Origin: Epiperipatus broadwayi
Taxonomy: Eukaryota > Onychophora > Udeonychophora > Euonychophora > Peripatidae
Reading direction: 5' to 3'
Assembly: GCA_028023455.1 (NCBI GenBank)
Contig: JAQFVV010006273.1
Coordinates: 4,376,128-4,440,127, forward strand
Length of the DNA: 64,000 nt
Shown: piece by piece, positions 23,436 to 35,349 of the stretch
Numbering within the stretch: position 1 is the stretch's first letter
How the letters are laid out: each line of letters opens with the position of its first letter
Position numbers and translations under genes: made by a program
Notes under the pieces: model-generated
The model's input: only the letters and a program-made list of their open reading frames with translations
Database searches by the model: none
What the model was told of the DNA's origin: nothing

Positions 23436-26400
23436 TGAATTATAAATATTAAAAAAACCTCACTGTATTTTTTCAAAAAATAATTATCCACAGCCTTGAA
23501 TCATTTTTTCTAAGGTTGAGTCAATGGACACTAGATGGAATAATTCTACAAAATATTTACCTCCAGACTGACTGGTTTCTGATTTTTGCATCATTGAAGT
23601 TTAGGATTTAAAGTGGGAACTAGTAAATTACACCCAATAGTAATTTTTCATTTTTTCTATAGTGTTTAAACTATGAAACTAAAGTTAAAAAAATTGAAAG
23701 TTTTAATCACAGGCAAGATGACTTGCATATGTATATAAGTATAATACGAAATGATAACTCTAGAAAAAGATGAAGATAATTGCTCTTGAAATCATACAAA
23801 TATACATATGAGAGTTCATGTTATGTTACTATTAAAAATATTTATCAAAAGAAAGTCATTGGAGATGTTCAGTTAAATGTCAATTAATATTAATATATTA
23901 TTAATATATAAAAGAATTCTAATAACAATTACAAAATAGTAATTACTTTATTTAAGTCAATTATAAAAGAACATAAATTCATGAACAATTGCAAGAATGG
24001 GCATTTTATATTATACCGTGTAATATTGGTTTCAAAATAAAACTGTACAGTAAAGTTTATTACCTCTTACACATCAATAACTTTTTAATAACTGCATTTT
24101 GTGGATAAAATTTGTAAATTTGAATTTCCTCTTTTTATAATTTATTAAGATTATTTTAGAGATGTGCAATTTACTTATGAAAAGGCATATGTGAATCTCT
24201 TATTATGCTATATACAAATAAATATTAAATTATTAATATATTTGTTGGTTTGCTTGTAAACTGCTGACAAGGCACAACAGTGCAATATATATATTACTTC
24301 ACTTAACTAAACACTACAGATAGAAAAGTGGCATTGACACAACTATCGACTTCAAAATTTTACCTTATCAATGCCATGATAATCTTAACACATTCATAAC
24401 TTCACATGGTGGAAAATAACTAAATATCTTCATGAGAGAGAAAAGATAAAAGGCTTCTGAGAGCAAAGAATTACATGACTGGTAATAAATAATGCCTTAT
24501 TCCAGTACCTTTATCTTGGGTGAACATATGCGTGGACAAGGTCTCAACACATGGAAATGGAATATATATAGTGGAAAACACCTTCTGTAGAAATCAAACT
24601 ACACTAGCTAAGCATGAAAATAATCATGAAATATACTCTTCTCATGAGAAATAACTACTAAACATTGTGGAGAGCATAGTCAAATTTCTCCAAAGTACAA
24701 AATAAGTAAGACACAACATTTAATAGAGCCACATGCATCCCATATTAAAATTGGATTAGCATATATCCTAGGCTAAACCAAGGAAAGATAAAATATTATC
24801 ACTTAAAAAGCTAAAGAAATATATCTTCATTCTCTAAAAATATATACATTAAATAATGTATGATACCAACAAATAAAATGCAAATCAAATAACTATAAAT
24901 AAATTTGCAATTAAAAACACAATTATTAAATAAAAACAGCATAAAATACTATAAATAAAATTGGACATAAATTGCATAGGCAAATATTGCTAAATATAAT
25001 ACTAATAGATATCTTGTCATATGAAAAACTTCATAATAAAATTATTATATTATAATATTTAAAAATTATTGGAGCATCTGATAAACCATATGCTGGCTGT
25101 TTATCCATAAATGAATAAATGAATTATTAATAAATACTACTCATAAATGTAAAAGATATGTAACTTTACTTGGATAACATATATCATATAATTGACTTAA
25201 GGCCAACAAAAAAGATATAATTTACCTTCTCTAGCATAAGAGTAAATTCATAATTATATCATATAATTAAAGAAAATACTTTGGGATAATATTAAAATAA
25301 TATAAGAAGAATAAAAAATAATAAATTATTATTTTTTTAAACACCATAGTTCTTTATCCAAGTTCCTCTATGGTGAGCAATATGATGCAGGAAGACAATG
25401 TCCTCTTGCTGGAAAATTATTTTTAAGAAGGGACACATCCATATCTTATCACATTTTTTATAATAATAAAGCACTTATGACCTTCTGGAGACAAACAGTA
25501 CAAAATAGCAATATTTAACAAACAATTTTTGCAAAAGATTTTTTATTTATTCACTCATAGGCTTATTAAAAAAATTAGCTATAGGTTGTTTAAATATATT
25601 CTTTTTCTCATATTTCTAGCAGCAAATATAATCATACAAAGTTTCATAAAATTGGTCCACATTTATACATGGGAAATAACAGGCTTTTTTTCTTTTACAA
25701 TAAGATTTTAAAAACTTCTTTTAAAAATAGTATTATTCTCAAGAGCATTTAATAATAGCATATTAAATAATTACTATTTATTTAAAAGTCAGCAATGTAA
25801 ATAATTCAGTTCTACATTTTATAATATTGTTACTAAAATCATATCTTTTTCATAGACTTCTTATTAATGTATTTATTTACTTTATGTTTCAAAAGTTCTC
25901 ATTAAAACATTAATATAGGTATTTCAAAATAAGGTTTTTATTATTTTATTAAATAGGCAAGTCAGCATGTAAAAGTCTTTATCAAGATAACACTACAAAA
26001 TAAAATAATCAATAAAATATTCAGGAAATGCACATTTGAACATTAACTGATATCAATTTCCATTGAAGCATTGTTTTAAATATTAAATTTCAAAAGTCTC
26101 TCAATGGTAAATTTGAATTATATTTTTTTAAAAATAAGAGATATTAAATAGGAATGGTCTAGTACAATGTTAATTATTTTAAAAGATAAGGCAAAACATA
26201 TTACCATTTTACTCTATAACTTTCTGTTCAGGCATGGTTGGATAAAAAAATTAATAAATGCAATAATTTTTTTTACACATTCTTGGCATTTTCTTTAGAA
26301 TTTCCTAGATTAGGTTAAGCACAGAAGACATATTTTTAGCAATGCATTGTTAATTAAGAAACAATAACATTTAAAAAAAAATTAACACTTTTAAATTTAG

Positions 26401-26553
26401 AATTCAGTATTACTGACTTCTTGTTGAGGATTCTTAGAATAAGGGTTGTCAGAAATGCAAGCACCCACACAACTGAAAAATTCCTTATACACCTTTTATT
26501 ATTATAGGGATTTCAATCAATCACACCCACCAAAAAACTGACCTCTGTAAAAA
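23436..26553. other. AT-rich intronic DNA
   Basis: Mostly low-complexity AT-rich sequence within the large ABCC intron. The only item noted is the possible transposase relic at about 25345-25440. Small plus-strand frames (25529-25711) have no recognisable content. Confidence 0.4.
25345..25440 (-). pseudogene. Possible Tc1/mariner-type transposase relic
   Basis: The minus strand reads IIFQQEDIVFLHHIAHHRG followed by TWIKNYGV. This resembles the second catalytic region of Tc1/mariner-type transposases (xFQQDxAPxHxxxxxxxWLxxxGI), with a two-residue insertion and loss of the Asp-Asn-Ala-Pro core. Nothing else of the transposase or of terminal repeats was found. Weak evidence. Confidence 0.25.
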
Positions 26554-27443
26554 TGTTAATGACAACAGGGAACTAATTTAAAAATTATGTAATATTAATC
26601 TACTTTCAATGATCATCTTATAATTTAAACTTTTAAAAAGTTGAACTTTATTTTTATTATTTAATTAATAAAATAAAACAATAGAATAAATAACACATTT
26701 ATTATATTTAAATTATCACTTTTGATTCATAAGAAGCTCTTTCATTTCAAACACATTTCCATGTTAAATTAATTATTGATTTATGTTTTGATAACTTAGT
26801 AAACTAAAATTAACATTATTAATTGCAAATATTCTTAATAAACCAACACACATGCATATACATTACATATACAGATAGAAAATTACTTCACATTTTTTAA
26901 AAATTTATTCTGTTTAATAATTAACTGACTTTTTAAAACTAACTTGATATTTATTTTAAATACATTAACTTTATTTAAACTTGTTGAACTCTAGTAAAAT
27001 GACAACTTAAATAAATTATTAATCAACTTCAAAAACCAATTTAACAATGCTATTTTGACATAAATAAAACTTCTAACTATCTTATAATTTGATTAACATA
27101 AAAATTGACTGTATTCAGTGTTATTCTATCTAATTTCATTTAATTTTCATTTTCTAAAACTAAGTATAAATTAAACCTCAATTTTTATCTTAAAATCATA
27201 CTTATTAATTAATTATTAGATCTACAAATTCTAATAACTTTAAGTTATTGTGAACTTTATATTTAGTTTTAATAGCTACTTGATTATTAATTATATCAAT
27301 TAAATAAAACTTAGATAGCATAATTTATACATATTTTACTTTCATAATAAATTTTATCATCTTTTATTTATTTACTTTTTAAAATAACATAAAGACATAA
27401 GTTAATCCGTTGAATAGGACAAAGTGCACCAGCACAGGTTACA
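26554..27443 (-). repeat. 3' LTR of the non-autonomous element
   Basis: About 890 bp, matching 30518-31380 from TGTTAATGACAACAGGGAAC at its left end to the GCACAGGTTACA end. It has numerous substitutions relative to its partner, so the insertion is fairly old. Confidence 0.8.
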
Positions 27444-27559
27444 ATTCCCCCAGTTGTAGGAAAAATAAATAAATAAGAAATTAAATTTTTTTGATCCAAT
27501 TAAACCATTTATATGTAATATTTTATATCCTCAAAATCTCAGAGCTAGACCACTTTGAA

Positions 27560-29675
27560 TTATAAACCTTTAGTTTTTTATGTAAGAACTCAATTTTTGG
27601 AAATAGCAATAAACTTCTGGCAATTGATAAACTGTGATCCAAACTTTTTTCCACTTTTTTATGTACACTTTCTTATATCTCTTCTTTATCAATATATATT
27701 TAAGAGAATTTATCTTAACTTTCTTTGGATTTTGAAATTTGAGTTTCACTTTTGCTTTCCCTATATCTTTCTTTATTAATATTCCCTCTAAGAAACTTTA
27801 TCTTAATTATCTATTTACATATTATCTTGAATTTAATTTTGCCTTTTCCAATATCTCTTTCTTAATCCACATTTTCTCTAAATGTTAATTAATTATTCTT
27901 TTAATTTTTACTTTAAGTTTTACCTTGGCTTTTTTCTACATCTCTTTCTTTATGAACATTTTCTCTAAGAAAATGTTCATTAATTATTTATTTCTTTAAC
28001 AATTTAATTTTAACATTAACTTTTCTAACATCTACCTCTTTATCAATTATTTCTTTAAACACATCTACATTAACTAGCTTTTCATTTATTTCTTTGAATT
28101 TGACTTTAGTATTACCTAAGTCTTTCTTTTCATTAATATTTTCTCTAAAAAATATACATCAAATAACTCACCTTTTATCACTTTAAATTTGATCTTAGCT
28201 TTTCCAACATCTTTTTCTTTATCAATCCTTTTTATACAATGATTTAGAGTAACTATCTTTCCATTTACTCTTTTGAGTTTTACTTTTGCTTTTTCAATAT
28301 CTCTTATCAGGTCAATACTTTCTCTAAAAAAATTATCTTGATCCTCTCTTCACTCATCATTTCGAGTTTTAATTGAGTTTTTTTAATATTTTGTATGATT
28401 ACTTAATTCTGTAAGAAAATCTATCTTAATTTTCTTTTCACTCTTAAATCTAAGCTTTACTTTTATTTGCCTAGATTTCTATCATAATTAATTTCACTTT
28501 TCATAAACCTAACATCAGATATCAAGTTTTTAATTTCTTTAAATAAAGTTTCTTAATTAATAATGATTTTTGGACTAACATTTTTATAATCAATGGTATA
28601 TTTCTGAGTAACATTCTCTATTTTATTTTTAAAATTGTTACTAGTGTTATTAGTAACTTTGGCAACTCATTCTCCAAAATTTCCTGATACTTGATATCAA
28701 TTCTATTCCTAAAGACTCACTAACTTCTTTATTTTTACTAAAGTTTTCATTATGATCTTCAGATATATATAACATCTTTTCTTTAATTACTTTCTCAGAT
28801 TATTTATTCTCTCCTACATCATCATTATCTTCATAAACTGTTTACATTATTCTACATTTTTATTAGTTAGTACAAAAGATTCTATGAGTTCACTCAATTC
28901 ATTATTAAATAATCCAATATCTTTAATAAATAATTCAACAAACCTTTTAGCTCTTTGTAATTCTTCATTCATTAATTTCTTATCTCAATTAATTACTTTA
29001 ACAACTTAACAATTTACTTCAAATTGGCTTTGATAAATCAAATTTAACTATTTTATCTGTCTATGGGAATTTAATTCTTTTTCATTTACCTCACTCTGAA
29101 AAATTATTTTCCTATCATATAGTAAATCTTGAAAATTTATCTCTGATTTTTGAAAATTTCCCCCTGATTTCAGTATTCTTTCATTTATTTTCTGAATACA
29201 TTCAACTAATTTCTGACAAGTCAATTGCACTTCTGCTAACTTCTGAATATTTTCATTTGAGTTTGGGAACTCAATTCTATTTTTTCTGACTTCTGAATAT
29301 TTTCATTTAAGTTTTAACAACATAATTGTACTTTTTTGATTCTGAGAATCTGATCTCATTTCAGCTACCTTAGTCTGAGAATCTATTTTTATCTCTTTTA
29401 ACCAATCTTGAAAATATAACTTCCTTTCTTATTGTTTGTTCTGAGAAATTTTGAGAAATTATTTTCATTTTTCTCCCCAATTCTGATGAATCAACTCCAT
29501 TTCCCCCTCCAATTCTCAAATATCTCTTTCGATTTTTGTGATCTCTTTTCTGCTTCTTCAAAACCTAATTTCATTTCTTGCATCACCTTCAATAATGTTT
29601 GTTTAAATTCACTCACATTCATAATTTTTTCTGTTTTGATCTTCTCAACATCACCCATACTCAAACAGTCAACTT
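27560..29675 (-). pseudogene. Decayed coiled-coil protein with ~30-residue tandem repeats
   Basis: Minus-strand translation is Lys/Glu/Asn/Ile-rich and coiled-coil-like, with scattered stops. Between about 28380 and 27650 it is a tandem array with a period of ~87-90 bp (about 29-30 codons). Successive units contain DKEKDVGKAKIKFK, EKKDLGNTKVKFKEINEKL, EVDVRKVNVKIK and KERDVEKSQGK-type cores, followed by a FxENI-like end. At least eight units are visible by the recurrence of the CCAACATCTCTTTCTTTATC-like complement every ~88 bases. Upstream parts include open stretches at 29048-29230 and 29370-29561. Position (next to the 5' LTR) and composition suggest the N-terminal coil of a Gag-like protein. 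No capsid (DWWQSL) segment was found. The function is unknown. Confidence 0.55.
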
Positions 29676-29678
29676 TCA

Positions 29679-29680
<2 letters not shown>

Positions 29681-29750
<70 letters not shown>

Positions 29751-29766
29751 GGTGGTGGTGGTGGTG

Positions 29767-29851
<85 letters not shown>

Positions 29852-29878
29852 CAGAAGCAGCAGTAGCAGCAGCAGTAA
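29681..29878. repeat. Compound trinucleotide microsatellite (TAA/TAG/TGG/CAG)
   Basis: About 198 bases: (TAA)n, (TAG)n, (TGG)n, (TAG)n and a short CAG-rich end, nearly uninterrupted. It is open in all frames, so long homopolymeric frames on both strands are artefacts of the repeat. Confidence 0.95.
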
Positions 29879-30517
29879 GCCTCCATACCTTCCCCAATCA
29901 AAATAATCCAAAGTCATAACACTAATACTCTTATCTATACTACAATGACATACAAACTGCATTTTGTTTTTTTTACATTAGTTTCTATATTGATCTGGTC
30001 CACATAAATTTTTTAAAGATAATTGACTGATAATTTTATAGACATAATTTATTAATCAGATAATACAGATCCCAATAAATAAATGATAATTATAATAAAA
30101 TAATACAATTTTAAGAATTGTTTAAAGACAGCATTATTATACACATAAATATAATAAATTTTATAGTGGCAATAAGATCATATTATGCAATGAGATGCAT
30201 TCAAATAACTATTTACACACTAACAAAATAATATATCACTAATAAACATCTTTAAGGCACTAAATTACTGTCTGATCACAAACTTCTAAACATTTTTATA
30301 AAATCAATAGCAATAATTATAGCGCACATTTTTGGGCAACATTAATTAATAAATATAAATAAATGGTAATAAGAAATAATAATAAATAAAATAATTATTC
30401 TGACAAGCCACACTGTTGGCACAAAACTTATAAAATTATAACAAAATGCCAACAATCAAGCAGCTCCAATCAAAGCCACTAATGTTGGGTGGCCATTTAA
30501 CCTATATAAAATAAAAA

Positions 30518-31380
30518 GTTAATGACAACAGGGAACTAATTAAAAAATTATATAATACTGATCTACTTTCAATGATCACATGATAATTTAAACTTTCAAA
30601 AAGTTGAACTTTACTTTTATTAATTATTTAATTAATAAAAAAACAAAAAACAGAAAGAATAACACATTTGTTATGTTTAAATTTTCACATTTGATTTATA
30701 AGAAGCTCTTTTATTTTAAACACATTCCATGTTAAATTAATTATTCATTTATTTTTAGATAATTTAATAAACTAAAATTAACTTTACTAATTACAAATAC
30801 CATTCTTAATAAACTACCACCCATGCATATACATTACACACACAGACAGAAAATTACTTCACATTCTTTTAAAGTTGACTCTTTAAACTAATTTGAAATT
30901 TATTTTAAATATACTAACTTTATTTAAATCTGTTGAGTTTTATTAAAATGATAACTTAAATAAATTATTAATCAACTTGAAAAACAATTTAACAATGCTA
31001 TTGTAACATAAAGAAATCTAGCTTATAATTTATTAAGCATGAAAATTAACTTTATTCAGTCTTATTATATCTAACTTTATTTACTTTTCATTCTCTAAAA
31101 CTAAGCATAAATTAAGTCTCAATTTTTATCTTAAAAGCATACTTATTAATTAATTATTGGATCTACATATTCTAATAACTTTTAAGTTATTGCAAACTTT
31201 ATATTTAGTATTAATAACTTTTTGAATATTAATTATATCAATTAAATAAAACTTAAACAATTTATATATATTTTATTTTCATAATAAATTTTATCATCTT
31301 TTATTTATTGATTTTTTAAAAATATAATAAACACGTAAGTTAAACACTTGAATAAAACAATGTGCAATAGCACAGGGTCA
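30518..31380 (-). repeat. 5' LTR of the non-autonomous element
   Basis: About 863 bp, partner of 26554-27443. Its outer edge (GCACAGGGTCA) abuts a (TA)n run at 31382-31401. Confidence 0.8.
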
Positions 31381-31411
31381 CTATATATATATATATATAT
31401 AGTGATATATA

Positions 31412-31431
31412 GGAACAATTAGTGAAAGCAC

Positions 31432-31467
<36 letters not shown>

Positions 31468-31487
31468 GTGCTTTCACTAATTGTTCC
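31412..31487. repeat. Hairpin with (TA)n loop
   Basis: GGAACAATTAGTGAAAGCAC and following bases (31412-31437) are a perfect reverse complement of 31461-31487, with an AT-dinucleotide run between them. Another (TA)n run lies immediately to the left. Confidence 0.85.
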
Positions 31488-31489
31488 TT

Positions 31490-33310
31490 TAAAACATTTG
31501 TAAAATAAAGCATTGGAAAAACAAAATGAAGTAAACAACATATATTATGTAATATTTAAGCCCACCAAACAAATAGTTAAAAAGGCTGGTGTCAAATTTA
31601 ATCAATGAAATAATCATTATTTAAAAAATTATTATGAAAACAATTAATTAGAGTATTAAGTCAGAATTTAAATTTCCATCCAAATAGACATTTCCCATCA
31701 TTTCATTTTGTACTTATAACCAATTCTAGATCAGCTACAATTTTTAATATAAAATGCAAAGATGTAGTAAAGTTGATTGGGGTTCAAATCTCATTTTAAA
31801 AAATAGCCTCTAGCCTCAGATATATTATGTAAAATAAAATTATCAGATGAATAATTTTTATTATCTTTTGATTTGATAAATATTTGAATAGCATCTAACA
31901 TCAAATTCTCCAACCACTCTCTCATTATTACATGCTGCATACCTACTAAAATAATTATAAACTTATTCTAAAGGCAGTTATTATTATTTACAATGACATT
32001 TATACAAAATTTTAAGTCAATGCTTTTTGTTGAAATGATAGAATATCTGTATGCCATTTCTACAACCTGGATTCAAATCTTGTGCAAATAACGCTTAAAA
32101 TATTTTTCATGTTCTAATCACACTTAAAATTTATTTTAGACACCAAGCCACTGACTATGCCCACATAGATCTACTATTGTTCAATAAATGGTTATAAAGA
32201 GTATTATATCTGGAGCAAAAAGCAAATATCAAATCTTCACTACATTAAACATTGGAAGCTTAAATAATAATGCTCTTACTACTATTTTTCTATGAGAAAT
32301 GTTGAAAAGATCTTTGTTTATATTGAAGACTAATTTGTCTCTTGGCAAATATACTCAAAAATAATTATTTTTCCTTTGCATAATTATAAATAAATAAATA
32401 AATAATAATGTTAAACTGAGATTAATATAAATTCACTACTCCTAATAAAACTTAGAAAATCTATGCAGTCTATTTACCAATGACTTACATTTAACAGTAA
32501 AAGAAATACTGAATAATTGACTCACAGAATAAACACTGATGGTCAACTGCTTAAAAGCCATTACAATTCTTCAACTATAATATTCAAATTTTTTACCTTA
32601 TAAATATTAAATTAAAGATTAGTAAGATTTTAAAGTATAAATAATAAATAGAAATGACTCATTGGATAACTTTTGACTAATTGGGAACTGATTGATTATT
32701 CTTTTGTTATAAGTTACAAATAAATTGATTAGCTAGTATATTTAAATTTGATTAGGAACATTTCGTGTAGTTTATACAACTTTAATTGTTTACTTTTATA
32801 CATCATAACAGTACCTTTTTTTTTTATTAAAAAATACATATAATAAACTAAAATAATTATTTTTATACAAAAAAATTAGAAGATTTTTAAGGTCTGATAA
32901 ATGTAAATATTAACAATTTTAATAGATTCTTCTATATAAGTTTTTAGATAAATTTCAGTTATGATATAACCAAGAAAAGTACTATTTAAAATATATCATA
33001 GAAAATTGAAATCATGCTTCTTGTCTGATCTATTTTTAATTTTAAAAAGTAGCTGTTTTTAATTTAACCTCTAATTTATATAAGAAATGTGGATCAGCCA
33101 TTAATAATCTGCATAAGGAAAATCTAGAAATATAACTTTTAAAATATTTTCACAAGTACTCTGCTACAAAGAATTATAGAAAACAATTCCAATATTTTCA
33201 TGGATTTATAAATGTACATATTAATAATTTAACAAGATTTCTTTATATATCTTTAAAATAAATTCTAGGTATGATGAAACCAAGCCAAATGCCTTCCTAG
33301 ATTTTAGTTT
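31490..33310. other. AT-rich intronic DNA
   Basis: No gene recognised. Around 32040-32260 there is slightly GC-richer sequence with tRNA/SINE-like phrases (GGATTCAAATC, ACCAAGCCACTGAC), too degraded to call. Confidence 0.35.
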
Positions 33311-33320
33311 GTATTATTAC

Positions 33321-33342
33321 ATCATCACTGACATTTGTCAAA

Positions 33343-33381
<39 letters not shown>

Positions 33382-33394
33382 CAAATGTCAGTGA

Positions 33395-33398
<4 letters not shown>
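33321..33398. repeat. Short hairpin with (TA)n loop
   Basis: ATCATCACTGACATTTGT (33321-33338) is the exact reverse complement of 33381-33398, with an AT dinucleotide run as loop. The same architecture as the hairpin at 31.4 kb. Confidence 0.85.
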
Positions 33399-33436
<38 letters not shown>

Positions 33437-33441
<5 letters not shown>

Positions 33442-33631
33442 TAATAAAAATAATAAATTTAACAGTAACAAACTATTATAAACAATCCTTAAATCTACAG
33501 AAGTACTTTCAGTTAATTTCTTAAACCTGCAGTTGAGGCAGGTTTAAGAAATTAACCAAAAGTACTTCTGCCGATTTAAGGATTGTTTATAATAGTTTGT
33601 TACCATTAAAGTTATTATTTTTATTATAATT
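33437..33631. repeat. Long hairpin element between two (TA)n arrays
   Basis: Arms of ~94 bases (33437-33530 and 33538-33631) are near-perfect reverse complements, with a loop of about seven bases (33531-33537). (TA)n arrays flank it at about 33399-33436 and 33661-33700. Arm mismatches are few, so it arose recently or is maintained. A MITE-like element that targets TA repeats would look like this. No coding content. Confidence 0.85.
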
Positions 33632-33653
33632 ACAATTTTGTTTTAATTAATGG

Positions 33654-33702
<49 letters not shown>

Positions 33703-34059
33703 CTTATGTAATGAGTATGTGCTTAATAAATTAATAATAATTACAAGTCTAAAATAATACATTAAAATTATTTATAAGACTGTGACAACAAGATAGCATT
33801 AATATGTGGTCTATAGTTCTTCTATAAAAATGGAGCAAAAAATACAAGTGGTTTCATGTTTGGTTTTAAATGAGTAAGACATCCCAATTAATAGACAACA
33901 TGATTTCATTTGCAACTATCATTTTTAATTGGTAATTTACTTAGTTAAATCATAATTAAAATTTAATTAAACAAATATGAAAAAATCCTACTGTGTTTAT
34001 TAATATTTATACAGATAAATATGTAGTGTACATAGAGATAATTTTATACAATATTGTTA

Positions 34060-34112
34060 AATGAAATAATAATAATAACAATAATAACAATGATAATAAT
34101 AATAACAATAAT
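34060..34112. repeat. AAT/AAC microsatellite beside a splice donor
   Basis: (AAT/AAC)n of about 50 bases starting ~5 bases into the intron downstream of the ABCC exon at 34119-34297. Confidence 0.85.
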
Positions 34113-34118
34113 AGTTAC

Positions 34119-34297
34119 CATATCACTGCCATCATCTTCTAACCACTCTCCAAACCAAGATAAAACAAAACATGTCAATATCTGATGAATTACAAATGTG
34201 AGTAAAGTAAGAATTACCAGTACAAGACTTGAATGTTTGAAATAATCCTTAGTCAAGTATTTGTTTGTTTTTTCATTTTTTCTTTCTTCAGGTACAT
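34119..34297 (-). CDS. ABCC-family transporter, internal exon (start of TMD2, first detected exon)
   Basis: A 179-nt minus-strand exon, open throughout, with acceptor ATGATCAG (34298-34305) and donor GTAACT (34113-34118). It begins with two bases completing a split codon and ends in phase 0, matching the exon at 21250-21387. The product starts with a charged linker (VPEERKNEKTNKYLTKDYF) followed by a hydrophobic membrane helix and SWFGEWLEDD. This is the arrangement in MRP4-type proteins, where a linker with a YxxYF-like segment leads into the first helix of the second transmembrane domain and ends WWLSYW. The acceptor has a poor pyrimidine tract, so the 5' edge is less certain. Upstream exons for the first nucleotide-binding domain would lie beyond the 16.5-kb element or outside the window. 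Confidence 0.65.
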
Positions 34298-34734
34298 CTG
34301 ATCATATATATAGAAGTGAATAAATACACACACATATATACTTAAAGAAGTATACAATGGATATTAAATACAATACTACTCCTAGTTAGCCTAATGTATT
34401 TTCAGCACAGAACACCATTATCATGGCTGCTATAACTTAAACCCAAAGACTGTTTAAAAAAACGTGTTCTCTTCTTTAAAATAGGATTAAATATTCCAAT
34501 AATTATAAAATTGAAAACTGTTCGATCTTTTGTTAATAAAATTATTATAGTTAGCAATGTATCACATCTCTTATTTTTTCTGGTCATCTCATTCTACAAA
34601 AACAAATTTAAACCTACCCATGTTTCTTTTTGTGAACTAAAAATACAGACATATGTGCTAAATTTTGCTTAATTCTCTTATTTGAATAAAAGTATATTGT
34701 CTATACTAAAATTAATGCAAGTAGGAGGAATTTG

Positions 34735-35095
34735 AATTTAGACTTTCAAGCTTCCTATGGTATCCACTTCATTTTATATAACTGATATACATGACCACAT
34801 ATATGTGAAAAAAATAAATGATCTCCAATGTATGTATTTCATGCTAAAGCAGCACTCGTAAGTTAGTCCAAACCATCGTCTCCCACACATATACATACAC
34901 TGAGCATTAATTATGCATATGAATTGGAGATGATGATCTGAACCAATAAATGAGTACTGTTTCAGCATGAAATACATATATTGGAGATCATTTATCTTTT
35001 CCACATATATGTGGTCATGTGTATTGCTTGTATAAGATGGAGTCAATAGCTGTAGGGAGCTTGAAATTTGAGTTCAAATCCCTTCTAATTAATTC
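34735..35095. repeat. Foldback-family repeat, inverted pair
   Basis: The left arm (about 34740-34895) is the reverse complement of the right arm (about 34900-35090). Both contain the GCATGAAATACATATATTGG-type landmark of the family at 19.4, 22.3, 52.4 and 62.1 kb, on opposite strands. Confidence 0.8.
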
Positions 35096-35123
35096 TCATG
35101 TAAATATTTATGTTGCCCAATTC

Positions 35124-35346
35124 CAGTTGTTATATTAGCTCAGAATTTATCATAATATATAGTGAAGCATCCTGGGTCATTGCATAAATAGTATAAACAA
35201 TTTGTGGACATCCTGTTTTATCAAAACTGACTAATTAATAACACAAAAGACAAACAGAATTTCCACAAACTGTTTTTGTTTTTGATGCAATATCCTGAGG
35301 TCATCTGCTGTATATTATAGTGAATCCCCAGCTAATATAACAATTA
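35124..35346. repeat. Foldback element (distinct family)
   Basis: AGTTGTTATATTAGCT... (35126-35222) pairs with the complement of 35240-35346 over ~100 bases with mismatches, for example GCATCCTGGGTCATTGCAT against ATGCAATATCCTGAGGTCAT. The centre is near 35230. Confidence 0.7.
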
Positions 35347-35349
35347 GAA

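Larger units (their letters stand above)
26554..31380 (-). mobile_element. Non-autonomous LTR retrotransposon (coiled-coil frame, no pol seen)
   Basis: Two direct repeats of ~0.87 kb bound the unit. Read on the minus strand, the LTRs end ...CATTAACA (the right copy has one change) and start TGTAACC / TGACCC. A purine-rich stretch (GGGGGAA) lies just inside the 3' LTR at about 27446-27453. A weak primer-binding candidate, TGGCCACCCAACATTAG (30479-30495), lies 23 bases inside the 5' LTR. The 3.1-kb interior has a decayed coiled-coil frame on the minus strand and a trinucleotide array, but no protease, RT or integrase motif. It sits in the 12.7-kb ABCC intron. No target duplication was recognised. 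Confidence 0.7.

Noticed and set aside
29491-29962. Long open frames on both strands giving poly-Tyr, poly-Val, poly-Leu or poly-Thr proteins
   Set aside because: They are translations of the compound trinucleotide array, open in every frame, with no conserved flanks.
34402-34587. 61-codon minus-strand frame upstream of the first ABCC exon
   Set aside because: No resemblance to the ABCC linker or NBD1 and no clean splice borders.
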